From: Bdellovibrionales bacterium
GTDB taxonomy: Bacteria > Bdellovibrionota > Bdellovibrionia > Bdellovibrionales > Bdellovibrionaceae
Assembly (NCBI GenBank): GCA_016713585.1
Contig: JADJOV010000002.1
Location: 62,001-126,000, forward strand
Direction: 5' to 3'
Length of the DNA: 64,000 nucleotides
Within the stretch, counting starts at the first letter, position 1. Every line of letters starts with the position of its first letter. A program made the position numbers and the translations under genes. Below the pieces are notes generated by a model, which saw only the letters and a program-made list of their open reading frames with translations, did no database searches and had not been told where the DNA came from. Shown here piece after piece: positions 23,293-33,929 of this stretch.

Positions 23293-24051
23293 TTAAACAA
23301 TGTCTTTTCTCCTGAATAGAAAATCAGCCACAAACAGGTATATTAAGACCCACGACAAGTAATGAACACCCATGCTTCGATAAACAACAAGATCTATTCC
23401 TTTTTCAAGAAAATAGTAGCTTTTCCAATTGAACCTGTAGAATTGGGGAATGATGTAACCGAGGGCATCTGCAAGAAAAACGTAAACCTGAGAATGACTC
23501 TTTTGAGCAAAATAGGACAAGTCACTCAACCAATGTCCGACCAGGTAAATTGAAACTCCAAAAATAAGGCTGATGATGGGTCTCACAAAAAAGCTGGTCA
23601 TCAGGGTAAAACTCAAAATAACTAATGCCTTTAAAAATACGCTGACCGCAATCAGAAAAAACCAGCTAGTTTCCTGGGAATCCAAAAGGAACCAAAGGAC
23701 AAGACTGCAGGTCGCAAACAACAAAAGCAGTAACTCAATCAATCCGATCCACTTCCCCAGCAAAAAATGGGTTCGACTGATCGGGCGCGAAAGCAGAAGC
23801 AAACAGGTTTGCTTATCAACTTCTTTGGAAACAACATAGGCCCCCGAAAACGAAGCGACAAACAGCAGCGATATTTCCAAAGCTGACAAACCGAAATCCA
23901 TAAGTATCTTCTGCTCTTCAGCAAACGTGAGTTGCCCCAAGACCGTTGATAAGCTTAAAAGCAGAAAACTGAGCGCCACGGCCACCCAAAAAAATTTTTC
24001 TCGCATCCATTCTCGATAGGTATTCCATCCAATGACCAATGCTAATCTCAA
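23293..24051 (-). CDS. ABC-2-type transporter permease
   Basis: Membrane subunit of an ABC exporter: 252 residues with about six hydrophobic segments (WVAVALSFLLLSLSTVLG, SLLFVASFSGAYVVS, IGLIELLLLLFATCSLVLW) and a VSKEVDKQTCLLLLSRPISR loop typical of ABC-2 coupling regions. Its ATG overlaps the stop of the ATPase gene by 4 bases. The substrate is unknown. Its position beside pilD and pilMNOPQ recalls ABC genes near pilus loci in delta-type bacteria, but no functional link is shown by the sequence. Confidence 0.85.
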   Translation of the reverse strand: MRLALVIGWNTYREWMREKFFWVAVALSFLLLSLSTVLGQLTFAEEQKILMDFGLSALEISLLFVASFSGAYVVSKEVDKQTCLLLLSRPISRTHFLLGKWIGLIELLLLLFATCSLVLWFLLDSQETSWFFLIAVSVFLKALVILSFTLMTSFFVRPIISLIFGVSIYLVGHWLSDLSYFAQKSHSQVYVFLADALGYIIPQFYRFNWKSYYFLEKGIDLVVYRSMGVHYLSWVLIYLFVADFLFRRKDIV

Positions 24052-24782
24052 GATGTCCCCCTCAGTTTTAGCTCCTTGAAGGCTTCCTCTAGGCTCTTCT
24101 GATCCTTCATGACAGTGTCGATACTTCCCTGATAAATGATTTCACCCTGATGAATCACCACCAAGTGGGAACATAACTGCTCCATGTCTTCGAGAAGATG
24201 ACTGCTGAAAAAAATTCCTCGCCCTTGTTTCTGCTGATCACGAAGAATCTCTTTAACGAGGATTCGCCCGTCAGGATCCAATCCCGACATGGGCTCATCC
24301 AGAATCAAAAGTTCTGGCTCATGAAGAATTGCCTGAGCCAACCCCGCTCTTTGTAACATTCCTTTGGAGAAGGTTCGCAATCGACGATCTTTTGCGTCAA
24401 ACAGTCCAACCCTCTTAAGAGTCTCATGTGCACGGTCTTTAAAAAACTTCTTGCTGTCGTAGGTTAGGCTCCAATGAAACTCAAGAAACTCCATCGCTGA
24501 AAGAAACTCATACAAATAGGGACGTTCTGGCAAATATCCGATACGTTTTTTATTTCGAATTGACAGAGGTTCTCCGAAAAATTTCACTTCCCCAGAATCA
24601 GGTTTAATAAATTGGAGGATACCTTTAATCGTCGTGGTCTTCCCAGAGCCATTATTTCCAACAAATCCGTAAGTGTGTTGGCTCCGTATGGAAAACGATA
24701 CGTCTTTCAACACATGGACTTTTTTCATAAAAAATCCGGCTTTAAAGGTTTTATTCAGGCCTTGAACTGTCACCGCATCCAT
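24048..24782 (-). CDS. ABC transporter ATP-binding protein
   Basis: Nucleotide-binding subunit paired with the permease at 23293. It has Walker A GNNGSGKTT (residues 42-50), Q-loop region, signature FSKGMLQRAGLAQ, Walker B LLILDEP, the D-loop SGLDP and the switch His in SSHLLEDME. The C-terminal 30 residues vary, as in ABC-2 exporters of the CcmA/NatA class. At 244 residues the frame is intact. It follows the PhnD-like gene on the same strand by about 20 bases. Confidence 0.92.
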   Translation of the reverse strand: MDAVTVQGLNKTFKAGFFMKKVHVLKDVSFSIRSQHTYGFVGNNGSGKTTTIKGILQFIKPDSGEVKFFGEPLSIRNKKRIGYLPERPYLYEFLSAMEFLEFHWSLTYDSKKFFKDRAHETLKRVGLFDAKDRRLRTFSKGMLQRAGLAQAILHEPELLILDEPMSGLDPDGRILVKEILRDQQKQGRGIFFSSHLLEDMEQLCSHLVVIHQGEIIYQGSIDTVMKDQKSLEEAFKELKLRGTS

Positions 24783-24801
24783 GGGTTTTTTCTCACCTTT
24801 G

Positions 24802-25704
24802 TTATTTTATTTGGGGGTTGAGTGCCTTCACCATTTCCCTCACGGGGTCATATTGTCGAGAAGTCGCCGGCATTAAATCTTGATTGCCTAAAATCTCCGA
24901 AAAAGCCTTCGATTCCTTATTTTTCTGGAAAATATCAATCAGGGACATCATCAGAGTATGGGTAAACTTAGGGTACTTGTCATAAAAATCTTGCCTCACC
25001 GCAAACGGATCGCTTGGAATCGGCTCACTCATCCAAATAACATTATATTTGATATTCGGCTTATTGGAAAACTTCGTCCAGGCGCCATTGGTTCCTTTTG
25101 CATTATCGCTAAAAACTGCGGCAACATCAGCCTCATTATTTTCCAACATTTCTATTGATCGAGAATGATTTCCCGAAAAAAGCACTTTCCCAAAGATTTT
25201 CTGATCAATTCCCTTCTTGAGGAGCATCACTTGAGGATAGAGAAAGCCAGAGGTTGAGTGGCTATCCACAAAGACAACTCTTTTCCCTTTCAACTGGCTC
25301 AAATTCTTAACCTTTGAGTCTTTTCTTGCAATCAATGCCGAATAATAAAATGGGTCAAAATAAACTTTTTTTAATAAAACCTTGGCATGCACACGCTCTT
25401 CAGCATAAACGTAAGTTAAAGCTGAAAATAAAGCGAAATCAATTTTATGATTTTTCATCGCCTCGATCAGACTTTCGTAGTCTTTTGAAATCAAGATATT
25501 CACAGAAACACCAAGTTCAGCCTGCATTTGCTTTGCAAGCTCAATGGATTGAGTTTTCAAATCTGCGGGCCTCCCACCAGGGGTCAAGCCAATCGTTATG
25601 GACTCAGGAACCTCCGATGGAATCGAATTCGCGAAACCACATTGGGCGTATAAAGCAGTCCCTAAAAATAACCTTAAGAACTGTCTAAAAAAACCTCTCC
25701 TCAA
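24802..25704 (-). CDS. PhnD-family periplasmic phosphate/phosphonate-type binding protein
   Basis: Exported solute-binding protein. It has a signal peptide (FLRLFLGTALYAQCGFA), ITIGLTPGGRPADL at the first strand, IDFALFSALTYVYAEE, LKGKRVVFVDSHSTSGFLYP (the PhnD ligand-loop with S/T and G), and AAVFSDNAKG. The 300-residue length is normal. The neighbouring ABC pair is of exporter type, so this protein may serve another importer or be a receptor; its ligand is unproven. The first bases overlap the end of carB by 4. Confidence 0.82.
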   Translation of the reverse strand: MRRGFFRQFLRLFLGTALYAQCGFANSIPSEVPESITIGLTPGGRPADLKTQSIELAKQMQAELGVSVNILISKDYESLIEAMKNHKIDFALFSALTYVYAEERVHAKVLLKKVYFDPFYYSALIARKDSKVKNLSQLKGKRVVFVDSHSTSGFLYPQVMLLKKGIDQKIFGKVLFSGNHSRSIEMLENNEADVAAVFSDNAKGTNGAWTKFSNKPNIKYNVIWMSEPIPSDPFAVRQDFYDKYPKFTHTLMMSLIDIFQKNKESKAFSEILGNQDLMPATSRQYDPVREMVKALNPQIK

Positions 25705-28700
25705 AAAACCTCCATCTGCGGCAAAGGAGACACTCGAATGTGATTCAATCGAGATCTTTGCAGAGCCAAAATAAAAGCCTCAGCTGCATCGCTTTCAGTA
25801 ATACACGGAATGCTATTATCAATGCAAGCCCGACGAATGTCGAAACTTGCTTCTATGGACCTTCTTCCAGTTGTTGTATTGATAACAATACTGACTTCCC
25901 CTGATCGAATTCGGTCAACACAATGAGGACGACCTTCATGAACCTTACGCAAATGAAGACAGCTAAGACCTTGGTCCTGAAAATATTGTGCAGTTCCTGC
26001 TGTTCCAGAAAGACTATATCCCATCTGAATAAGCTCTCGAGCCATGGTTAGCATCAAAGGTTTATCTTTTTCCCGCAATGAAAGAAATACTTCACCTTTT
26101 GGAGGAAACTGAATCTAACTTGATACGAAAACCTTCATTAAGACCTCCGAATAGTCACATCCTCGACCCATGGACTCACCAGTCGATTTCATCTCTGGGC
26201 CCAAAATCGAATCGGCCTCTGGAAATTTTTTGAATGGAAAGACAACGCCTTTAACTGAAACTACATCAGTTTTAAGCCAATTCATATTTTTAAGATCGAG
26301 TTCTGACTTTGGAATTTTCAGCTGAGCTGCAATGCCCAGGTCCACAACTGGAATCTGAGTGGCCTTTGCCATAAATGGAACAGAACGAGAGCTTCGAGGA
26401 TTGGCTTCGAGCACATAAATAATGTCATTTTTCACTGCCAACTGAAGATTCAGGTGCCCCAAAACATTTAACCGTTCTGCCAAACGACAACTTAATTCCT
26501 CAATTCGACGACAAGACTCATCCTTCAATCGCTGGGGAGGCAAAACTCCCATACTGTCTCCCGAATGAACTCCCGCGGCTTCAATATGTTCCACAATACC
26601 ACCGACAACGATCCAATCAGGTCCCCTCACCAAATCAACGTCAACTTCAAGAGCCCCCTCGAGAAATTGATCCATTAAACAAGGCTTTTCTGGAGAGATA
26701 AAATCAGCATGCCGCCGAAAATAGGATCTTAGTTCCTCTTGATTCTCAACGACTTCCATGCGTCGCCCGCCTAAAACATAGCTTGGACGACAAATAATAG
26801 GATACCCTATGGATAACTCTGCCTTGAGAGCCTGCTCGAGGGAGCCGGCCATGGCTGAGTGCGGGATTTTAAGATCTAACTCTCGACAGATTTTGGCAAA
26901 GAGTCCACGATCCTCAGCAAGGTCTATGGTCTCTTGAGAGGAACCAAGAAGATTAAATCCAGAGGCCAGGAGGCCCGGGGTTAAATTCAGTGGAGTCTGC
27001 CCACCCAACTGAGCAATAAAACCCTTTGGCTGACTAAAACGCATCACCTCGCGGACAGATTCTACAGTTAAAGGCTCAAAGAAAAGAAAATCAGAGGTGT
27101 CGTAATCAGTGGATACAGTTTCAGGATTGGAGTTAACCATGACCACTTGTTTGCCCTGTTTCTGCAGTGCCTTGACACCTCTCACACATCCATAGTCAAA
27201 CTCAATACCTTGGCCGATCCGATTTGGACCACTCCCTATGACCACAATTGGCCCAGAAAACTTAACATCTGACCCTGCCAAAGGCCAATAGGAGGAGTAA
27301 AAATAAGGAGTTGAAGATGCAAATTCCCCAGCACAAGTATCTACCTGCAAATACCTTGGGAAAACCTGATTTTTTTCGCGAAAGGTTAAGATTTCTTTTT
27401 CAGTCAGACCCATGATCTTAGCTATTCGAGCGTCTGTAAATCCTTTTCGTTTAGCACGCAGTATAAGTTCTTGGTCTAGGCTCGTTAATTTGGCTGCGAC
27501 CTTAAGCTTCTGTTCAAACTTAAGAAGACCTTCGATCTGTTCCAAAAACCATGGATTAATCTGAGTTAGGGCCTCGATCTCCTCAACTGTTTTGTCCTCC
27601 CTAAAAGCTTGAAAGAGCGAAAATATTCGCTTTGAATTCGGATAGGAAAGCTGGTCTGCCGACCAAGTCGTATCTGGAATAGCCTCAGGATTAAACTCTA
27701 AGGAAGCTAATGCCTTCATCAAAGACTCTTGAAAGGTTCGCCCAATGCCCATAACTTCGCCAACACTTTTCATTTGAGTCGTTAGCGAATCCTTTGTTCC
27801 AGGGAATTTTTCAAAGGCGAATCGTGGAATCTTGGTCACTACATAATCCAAAGCCGGTTCATAACATGAGGGAGTGACCTGAGTGATATCGTTTTTAATC
27901 TCATCCAACTGATAGCCAACAGATAAGAGCGCCGCAATTTTGGCAATTGGGAATCCAGTCGCCTTGCTTGCCAAGGCCGAAGAACGACTGACCCGAGGAT
28001 TCATTTCAATGACGACTCGCTCACCAGTCTTCGGATGTACCGCAAATTGAATATTTGCACCCCCGTTTCAACGCCAACGGCGTTGACAATCAAACAGGCC
28101 TCGTCGCGCATGGCTTGATACTCACGATCGTTCAAAGTCTGCTGAGGAGCCACTGTAATACTGTCTCCCGTATGAACTCCACAGGGATCAAGGTTCTCAA
28201 TAGAACAGATAACGACGAATGTTCCTCCAGAATCCCGCATCACCTCGAGCTCAAATTCTTTCCATCCAAGGATACTTGCTTCAACTAACACCTCAGTCGT
28301 GGGACTCTCATGAAGAGCCTGCACCAACATTTTTTGATATTCATCAGGTGAGTAAGCTATTCCGCCGCCGCCGCCGCCCAATGTATAATTCGGTCGAAGA
28401 ATTAATGGAAACCCAAGTTGTTCTGCGACTTGCAAGCCCCGTTCATAAGTTCTAACCATAAAACTCTCTGGATACTTGGCTCCGACTTGATCCAAAATAT
28501 TCCTAAAGAGCTCGCGATCCTCGGCCGCCTTAATAACCTCCGGTGTAGCACCAAGGAGCTGTACATTATGTTTTTTCAAGATTCCCTGATGATAAAGCTC
28601 TAGCGCCAAATTAAGAGCTGTCTGCCCGCCCAAAGTTGGAATAATTGCTTGCGGTTTCTCAATTTCAATAATTTTTTCAAGATAAGCCGGCTTTAGTGGC

Positions 28701-28900
28701 TCAATATATACTTTTGAGGCAATTTCAGGGTCAGTCATGATTGTTGCCGGATTTGAATTAACGAGGATGACTTCTAAGCCTTCTTTTTTAAGGGCCTTAC
28801 AGGCTTGAGTTCCTGAATAGTCAAACTCACAGGCCTGTCCAATCACAATGGGCCCGCTTCCAATAATCAAAACTTTTTTTAACCCAGCCTTCAGCGGCAC
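25701..28900 (-). CDS. carB: Carbamoyl-phosphate synthase large subunit CarB (frameshift and in-frame stop)
   Basis: Makes carbamoyl phosphate from ammonia, bicarbonate and 2 ATP. The two homologous halves each have an ATP-grasp domain: GSGPIVIGQACEFDYSGTQA in the first and GSGPNRIGQGIEFDYGCVRG in the second. An MGS-like allosteric domain ends the protein. Total span corresponds to about 1067 codons (usual about 1070). A one-base loss in the C run at 28060-28064 breaks the first ATP-grasp (restoring it gives ETGGANIQFAVHP). A TAG at 26115-26117 interrupts the frame just before the allosteric domain. Neither position matches the natural two-gene split seen in some archaea. Confidence 0.9.
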
Positions 28901-28958
28901 AGAACCTCCTTGAAATCTAAATCAAAGTCCAAAACCAAATCCAAATGAAAATCTAAAT

Positions 28959-29596
28959 TTAAATCTTACTTTCGTTCGAATAAATGAGCTCAGGTTTTAC
29001 ATGCTTATATCGCTCAAAACGAAAACGCATTTTAATCAATCTAAGCATCATGAGCTCGGGATCCAAGTCTGGATCTTTTCGATGTCTCTTGATCTCATTG
29101 AAAATAAACTTCTGAGCATCCGAGGGATGAAAGGAAAACCCCTTCGTAAAAACAAAAGACCCCCGCCAAGGGATCAGACGGACTTCAAAAATTTCTTCAG
29201 TATTAAACCCAAAAACCAGGTCAGACTTCTTGACAACTACCTTCTCATTTTTCAATAGATCCTTGAGATAAATATCTTGATCCTTAATCTTAATAAATTG
29301 AAACAAAGAATGCCTATGACTCTTTAAATCATTGATCAACGCTTTCTCTTCTTCGGAAAATCGGAGCTCTCGGACAAGGTGACAAACCTCAAGGGGGGTT
29401 TGCCCATAACCTGACACTTCCCGAGTAAAAAATACCAGTCATAAAATTGACACATTCTAAGATCAAAAGACTCCGAATTCTCTTCGTCTAAGGGACCGTC
29501 AAAAAACTCGCTCTTTGCTTGAGCAAGCTCACCTTTGAACTCTGGACCAGCAAAATGTTGCAGTATTTTTTCAATCAAAGGTTCAAAGGGGTTCAT
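28959..29596 (-). CDS. Hypothetical protein between carA and carB (one frameshift)
   Basis: Unrecognised. The first frame begins MNPFEPLIEKILQHFAGPEF at 29596 and its CQFYDWYF leads into a run of six T (plus-strand A 29427-29432). Adding one T continues FTREVSGYGQTPLEVCHLV into the second frame, which ends at 28959. The joined product is about 212 codons, Lys/Arg-rich, soluble, without signal. The YDW...TPLE pattern resembles conserved hypothetical proteins with a WYF-like core, but I cannot assign a family. It overlaps the carA stop by 4 bases, so it belongs to the pyrimidine operon. Confidence 0.55.
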
Positions 29597-30657
29597 ACAA
29601 TCCTTTCAAAAAAATAGCCAAAAAGTGCCTGAGCCTCATGGGGACCTGGGCAGGCCTCCGGGTGATATTGAATTCCAAGAATTTTTTTCTTAGGATCACA
29701 AAAGCCGGCCACAGTTTGGTCATTCAAATTAACTTGCGTCACCGAAACATCTTGCGGAAGCGACTCCCGTCTCACTGCATAGCCATGATTCTGGCTGGTC
29801 ACGTAGATTTTTTTTAAAAGATCATCTTTAATCGGATGATTGCTGCCCCGATGACCAAACTTTAATTTATAGGTTTGAGCACCTAAAGCTAAGGCTAGTA
29901 TTTGATGCCCCATACAGATTCCAAAAATTGGCAATTGCCCAACAAGCTCCTGAACAGTCCTTTGAGCGATTTGAACATCCGCAGGATCTCCAGGACCATT
30001 TGTCAGCATCAAAGCCCCAGGCTTGTAGGCCAAAATTTCAGAGGCCGGAGTTCGACTGTTAAAAATCTTCAATTCGGAGGACCATTTGGACAACTCACGT
30101 AAAATGTTTTCCTTGCAGCCAAAATCCAAAACGGCCACCTTGGGACCAATGGGAAGGTCTCCCTCTCGAATTTCGGACTTTGTCCGCGAAACTGAGTGGA
30201 CCCAGTCTTTCGAAATTTTCTTTTTTTGAGCGATGAGTCCAATGGCAAGATGTTTAGCCTCGGCTTCAGTATTTGCTGTTAAAAGAGCACCCCACGGAGT
30301 CCCGCCGGAGCGAAGCCTCATAACTAGGTTTCTTGTATCTATCTCAGAAACGACAGGGATTTCAGCTTTTGCCAATCGCTCAATCCAATCACTATCGCGA
30401 ACGGAGTTCTGAATTTCTAGGCAAATAAATCCTTCAATCCAAATTTTCCCGGATTCCCAAACAGAATTATCCACTGAATAATTGCCCTGCATTGGAGCCG
30501 TCATCACAACAATCTGGGAATAATAGGAAGGATCCGTTGCAATTTCCTCATAACCTGAGTGAGAGGTGTTAAACACAACTTCACCTGCACGGGGAACTCC
30601 ACCATCCCAGGTCCCTGAATAGATCTCCCCAGTCTCAAGAACTAAGTATGCTTTCAT
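29593..30657 (-). CDS. carA: Carbamoyl-phosphate synthase small subunit CarA
   Basis: Glutaminase subunit that feeds ammonia to CarB. The N-terminal domain has the GYEEIATDPSYYSQIV text; the class I glutamine amidotransferase half carries the nucleophile loop FGICMGHQ and the catalytic HPEA (YHPEACPGP). The 354-residue length and intact frame are typical. Its ATG overlaps the pyrB stop by 4 bases. Gene order pyrB-carA-hypothetical-carB gives the first two steps of pyrimidine synthesis in one unit. Confidence 0.95.
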   Translation of the reverse strand: MKAYLVLETGEIYSGTWDGGVPRAGEVVFNTSHSGYEEIATDPSYYSQIVVMTAPMQGNYSVDNSVWESGKIWIEGFICLEIQNSVRDSDWIERLAKAEIPVVSEIDTRNLVMRLRSGGTPWGALLTANTEAEAKHLAIGLIAQKKKISKDWVHSVSRTKSEIREGDLPIGPKVAVLDFGCKENILRELSKWSSELKIFNSRTPASEILAYKPGALMLTNGPGDPADVQIAQRTVQELVGQLPIFGICMGHQILALALGAQTYKLKFGHRGSNHPIKDDLLKKIYVTSQNHGYAVRRESLPQDVSVTQVNLNDQTVAGFCDPKKKILGIQYHPEACPGPHEAQALFGYFFERIV

Positions 30658-31586
30658 TTAACTCCTTCAAGAATTTTTTGCAGAAGTGCTTGCCTCAACC
30701 AAACCCCATGTTCAACTTGGTTCATAAACTGAGAACGCGGATCGACCGAAACCGCCTGATCTAATTCAATTCCGTAATTCACAGGTCCCGGATGAAAGAT
30801 GCACATAGACTCAGGCATTTTTTGGAGCCATTCTTTCCCTATCTGATAATGGACTTTATAGGAATCTAGAGAAATTTTCTGAGCATGCCGCTCAAGTTGA
30901 ACTCGTAAAACCATAATTGCATGAGCCCAAGCGATCCCTTCCTCAAGAGACTTGAACTTATGAAAACGATCACTCTCGGGCATAAACTCTGAGGGCCCAC
31001 AATAAGCCACTTCATAACCCAAAATCCGCGAAAGCTCGACATGTGAAGCCGCAACTCTTGAATGCTTAATGTCGCCAATGATAAGTAAACGACGGCCTCG
31101 AAGATCGCCAATCTGCTCCCTCCAGCAAAAGGCATCAAGCAAGGCCTGGGTCGGATGCCCTTGAAGGCCCCAGCCTGCATTTATCACCGGTCTTTTCATT
31201 TTTTTTCAGCCATGTCCCTAAGTGCTGAATTATCACCACACCGAATAATAAATATTTCTGGATTCATTGCCTGAATATTCAAGATTGTATCTTCGAAAGA
31301 CTCGCCCTTTGAGAGACTTGTTCCTTCAACCCCACTCAGAACCAAAGGATGGAGTCCAAGGCGGGCACAAGCGGTCTCAAAAGAAAATCTCGTGCGAGTG
31401 CTTGGTTCAAAAAAACAGCAAGGCCGCAGTGAGTCCATGAAATTGAGAAGTTTCACGCTTTTGAGAATATTTAGTCTTTTGAAATGCTAAATGGGCTTCT
31501 TTTATTTCTTTGGAAAGCTGAAATAGATTATTGATTTGATTTTCTGAAATATCTTTAAGATCGAGGAGTCCTGCAGGATAAAACAT
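30654..31586 (-). CDS. pyrB: Aspartate carbamoyltransferase PyrB (two frameshifts)
   Basis: Condenses carbamoyl phosphate with aspartate. Three frames join. ATG 31586 gives MFYPAGLLDLKDIS and about 58 residues, then seven T (plus-strand A 31409-31415, six expected) shift the frame into FFEPSTRTRFSFE, the carbamoyl-phosphate loop. A second break lies in the A8 run at 31199-31206 (SALRDMAEK joins MKRPVINAGWG). The last frame has HPTQALLD and HPGPVNYGIEL, the conserved active-site segments. Joined length is about 310 codons, as expected. No catalytic motif is lost except through the breaks. Confidence 0.9.
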
Positions 31587-31676
31587 CGAAAGGCAGACTA
31601 TCCAAGTGGGGCCAGGGAGTCAATCGCCCATGTTAAGGGCCCGCGCAATAATAAATGGTCCAGGTTAATTACACTC

Positions 31677-32342
31677 TCAATCCAGGGTTTTTAAGATGCG
31701 CCGCCAACGAATTTTTCCGCCGGAACCAAAGGACATCCAAACCAAGGTCACTTTGCCAATAATTCGATCAAATGGAACGGTCCCCCAGTCGCGCGAGTCA
31801 TCACTAGTCCCTCGATTATCCCCAAGAACAAAGACATGTCCATCTGGAACGGAAATGGGACCAATTTTTGAACTCCCGCCCGCCTGCTTTCCAATGATAA
31901 TCATATGATTGAGACCCTTTCCACTTTCCATCACTAATTCAAAGGCCTCCGAGTTTGGGTTATTCTCTGCATTGTCGATCTCCGAGGCCTTTTCGTATTG
32001 AAGAAACTCTCCGTTGATCTTGAGGCGCTCGCCTTCAAATTCAATTTTATCCCCCGGAAGCCCTAAAACTCGTTTGACATACTGAGTTTGGGGTTGGGTT
32101 GGAAAAGTAAAAACGATAACTTGCCCGCGACGGATCTGATCTGAGTTCAGAAATCTGAGCGCCTCAGGCCACTGAAACTGATAAGCCCTCCGATAGGAAA
32201 AAATAAAATCACCAGGCTTGAGAACTGGCTGCATTGAACCGGTCGGAACCTTGTAAGCCGTCAAAACATAACCCCGAACCAAAATGGCTCCAACAACACC
32301 TGCAACAAGAGTCAAAGCGTAGGCTCTTAGTCGCCTATTCAC
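31677..32342 (-). CDS. lepB: Signal peptidase I (third of three tandem copies)
   Basis: Membrane-bound serine protease that removes Sec/Tat signal peptides. One N-terminal membrane helix (YALTLVAGVVGAILVRGY), box B with the catalytic Ser in PTGSMQPVLKPGD, box D with the general-base Lys in QYVKRVLGLPGD, and box E GDNRGTSDDSRDWG. Only one membrane helix and 221 residues. It diverges from the next two copies, with a shorter insert after box D. Its ATG overlaps the preceding copy by 4 bases. Confidence 0.93.
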   Translation of the reverse strand: MNRRLRAYALTLVAGVVGAILVRGYVLTAYKVPTGSMQPVLKPGDFIFSYRRAYQFQWPEALRFLNSDQIRRGQVIVFTFPTQPQTQYVKRVLGLPGDKIEFEGERLKINGEFLQYEKASEIDNAENNPNSEAFELVMESGKGLNHMIIIGKQAGGSSKIGPISVPDGHVFVLGDNRGTSDDSRDWGTVPFDRIIGKVTLVWMSFGSGGKIRWRRILKTLD

Positions 32343-33059
32343 TGTACCCTCTTAAAAAATCGATCCCAGCGAATCCGCGTCGGATCACAAACAAAGGGGG
32401 CTGAAGATAGAGTCTCCTCACAACTCAGCCAAATCATCCAGGCCTTGCCAACCAAAAGCTTTTCATCGACAACACCCCAAACCCTGCCGTCGCTGGATTG
32501 ATCTCGATTGTCTCCCATAAAAAAATACTGCTTTGGTCCCAACTTATATACAGTTTCATCAGATTGCTCTTTTTGCTCTGAAAAAAAGCGAATTCTGTAG
32601 TCGGAATTCTGCCCGTTTCTTTCCTTAAAATAGCTAAATTTATCAGTCTCATCATCCGAAGAGACCTTGATACCTCTTTGTTCTAGTTCCGTTAGAGGCT
32701 CGATCGCCCATTCCCGTCCGTCAACAGAAATTCTTCCATTTGAAACTCGAATCTCATCACCCGGAACCCCAATCAGCCTCTTAATATAGTAAACTTCGGG
32801 TTTTTCTGGAAACTTAAAAACCATCACATCACCGGGGGTAGGATCTGTCCATCTGAGCAACCATCGATCAAAAAATGGAACCTTCAATCCATAACTGAGC
32901 TTTGCAACTATAATATGGTCATGAATCAGAAGCGTTGGAATCATGCTCCCGGAGGAATCACGAAGGCTCAACCACAGCCCAACGGATGGTTAGCACAAGT
33001 AGAATCGGAAATAAAAAAGCTCTCAAGGCTTGGGGCCAGGTCCCCTTGAGGTTTTTCAT
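32339..33059 (-). CDS. lepB: Signal peptidase I (second tandem copy, N-terminal frame broken)
   Basis: The intact frame begins only at a TTG near 32971, which would remove the membrane anchor. ATG 33059 starts MKNLKGTWPQALRA and a hydrophobic segment ending WAVVEPS. Two missing bases near 32952-32966 would then give VEPFVIPSGSMIPTLL, as in the first copy. Catalytic Ser (SGSM), Lys (YYIKRLIGVPGDEI) and GDNRDQSSDGRVWG are present, and an acidic insert lies between. It ends WLSCEETLSSAPFVCDP, resembling the first copy, so these two arose by duplication. I count it as a real gene with sequence damage. Confidence 0.85.
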
Positions 33060-33065
33060 CGGCTA

Positions 33066-33845
33066 CTAATTAACTGAATGAAAGAAGCGACCCCAACGGA
33101 TCGTCAGTGGGTTACATAGAAAAGGAACCATAGGAATGGTCTCTTCACAACTGAGCCAAACCAACATCGCCCTTCCCAAAATATAGTCTTTGGGCAAAAA
33201 TCCCCAAACTCGACTGTCTGAGGAGTTATTCCGATTATCCCCCATCATAAACAAATGACCTTCAGGAACAACCACTGGGCCATATTGCTCATAAAGGTCC
33301 CCTTTTCGAATCAATATACTATGCTTTTTTTCAACAAGAGATTCTGTGAAGTGAGCATAGTTTTCTTTGGAATCGACTCCATAGCCACCTTCCCGTTGAA
33401 AGTCCCTCTCTCTGAGCCAATCAAAATCATCTTTTGAAACGGGAACGGATTTTTCTTGGGGTTTGTCATTCACATAGAGTGTTCCATTTTCATAGTAAAT
33501 CTTATCGCCAGCTTCGCCGACGACCCGCTTGATAAAAAAAGTACTCATGTCCTTTGGATATTTAAAAACAACAACTTCACCCCGTTTAGGCTCACTGAAC
33601 TTAAACATCCAGTTGTCGCTAAAGGGCACTCGAATCCCGTAGGTCAATTTGTTCACAAAAATATGATCGTGAATGAGAAGAGATGGAAGCATACTTCCGG
33701 ATGGAATCACATACGCTTCGACAAAGGCCCAACGAATCGATAGAGCAACGAGGACCGCGATGCCCAGAGAGCCCCACCCGTCAGTCCAAAAATGTCGTTC
33801 TCGCCAGTTTAGAGTATACTTATTCTGTGCTGTATTCACTATCAA
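33066..33845 (-). CDS. lepB: Signal peptidase I (first of three tandem copies)
   Basis: Intact 259-residue type I signal peptidase. N-terminal helix (GSLGIAVLVALSIRWAFVEA), nucleophile in VIPSGSMLPSLL, general-base Lys in TFFIKRVVGEAGD, and box E GDNRNNSSDSRVWG. A 50-residue insert (EKSVPVSKDD to VEKKHSILI) separates boxes D and E. It closely parallels the second copy in box order and its C-terminal WLSCEETIPMVPFLCNP. It starts the run of three genes downstream of lepA. Confidence 0.95.
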   Translation of the reverse strand: MIVNTAQNKYTLNWRERHFWTDGWGSLGIAVLVALSIRWAFVEAYVIPSGSMLPSLLIHDHIFVNKLTYGIRVPFSDNWMFKFSEPKRGEVVVFKYPKDMSTFFIKRVVGEAGDKIYYENGTLYVNDKPQEKSVPVSKDDFDWLRERDFQREGGYGVDSKENYAHFTESLVEKKHSILIRKGDLYEQYGPVVVPEGHLFMMGDNRNNSSDSRVWGFLPKDYILGRAMLVWLSCEETIPMVPFLCNPLTIRWGRFFHSVN

Positions 33846-33929
33846 TCCCCTTGCTGTTGATCTTTGGCAAATCGACAGCTGTAGTCTTCGACCTTAATCC
33901 TCAACCTTGAGAATTGCCAAGAAGGCCTC

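Noticed and set aside
26115..28004. carB as a natural two- or three-gene split
   Set aside because: The breaks fall inside an ATP-grasp domain and just before the allosteric domain, unlike known split carB genes, and one is a homopolymer indel.
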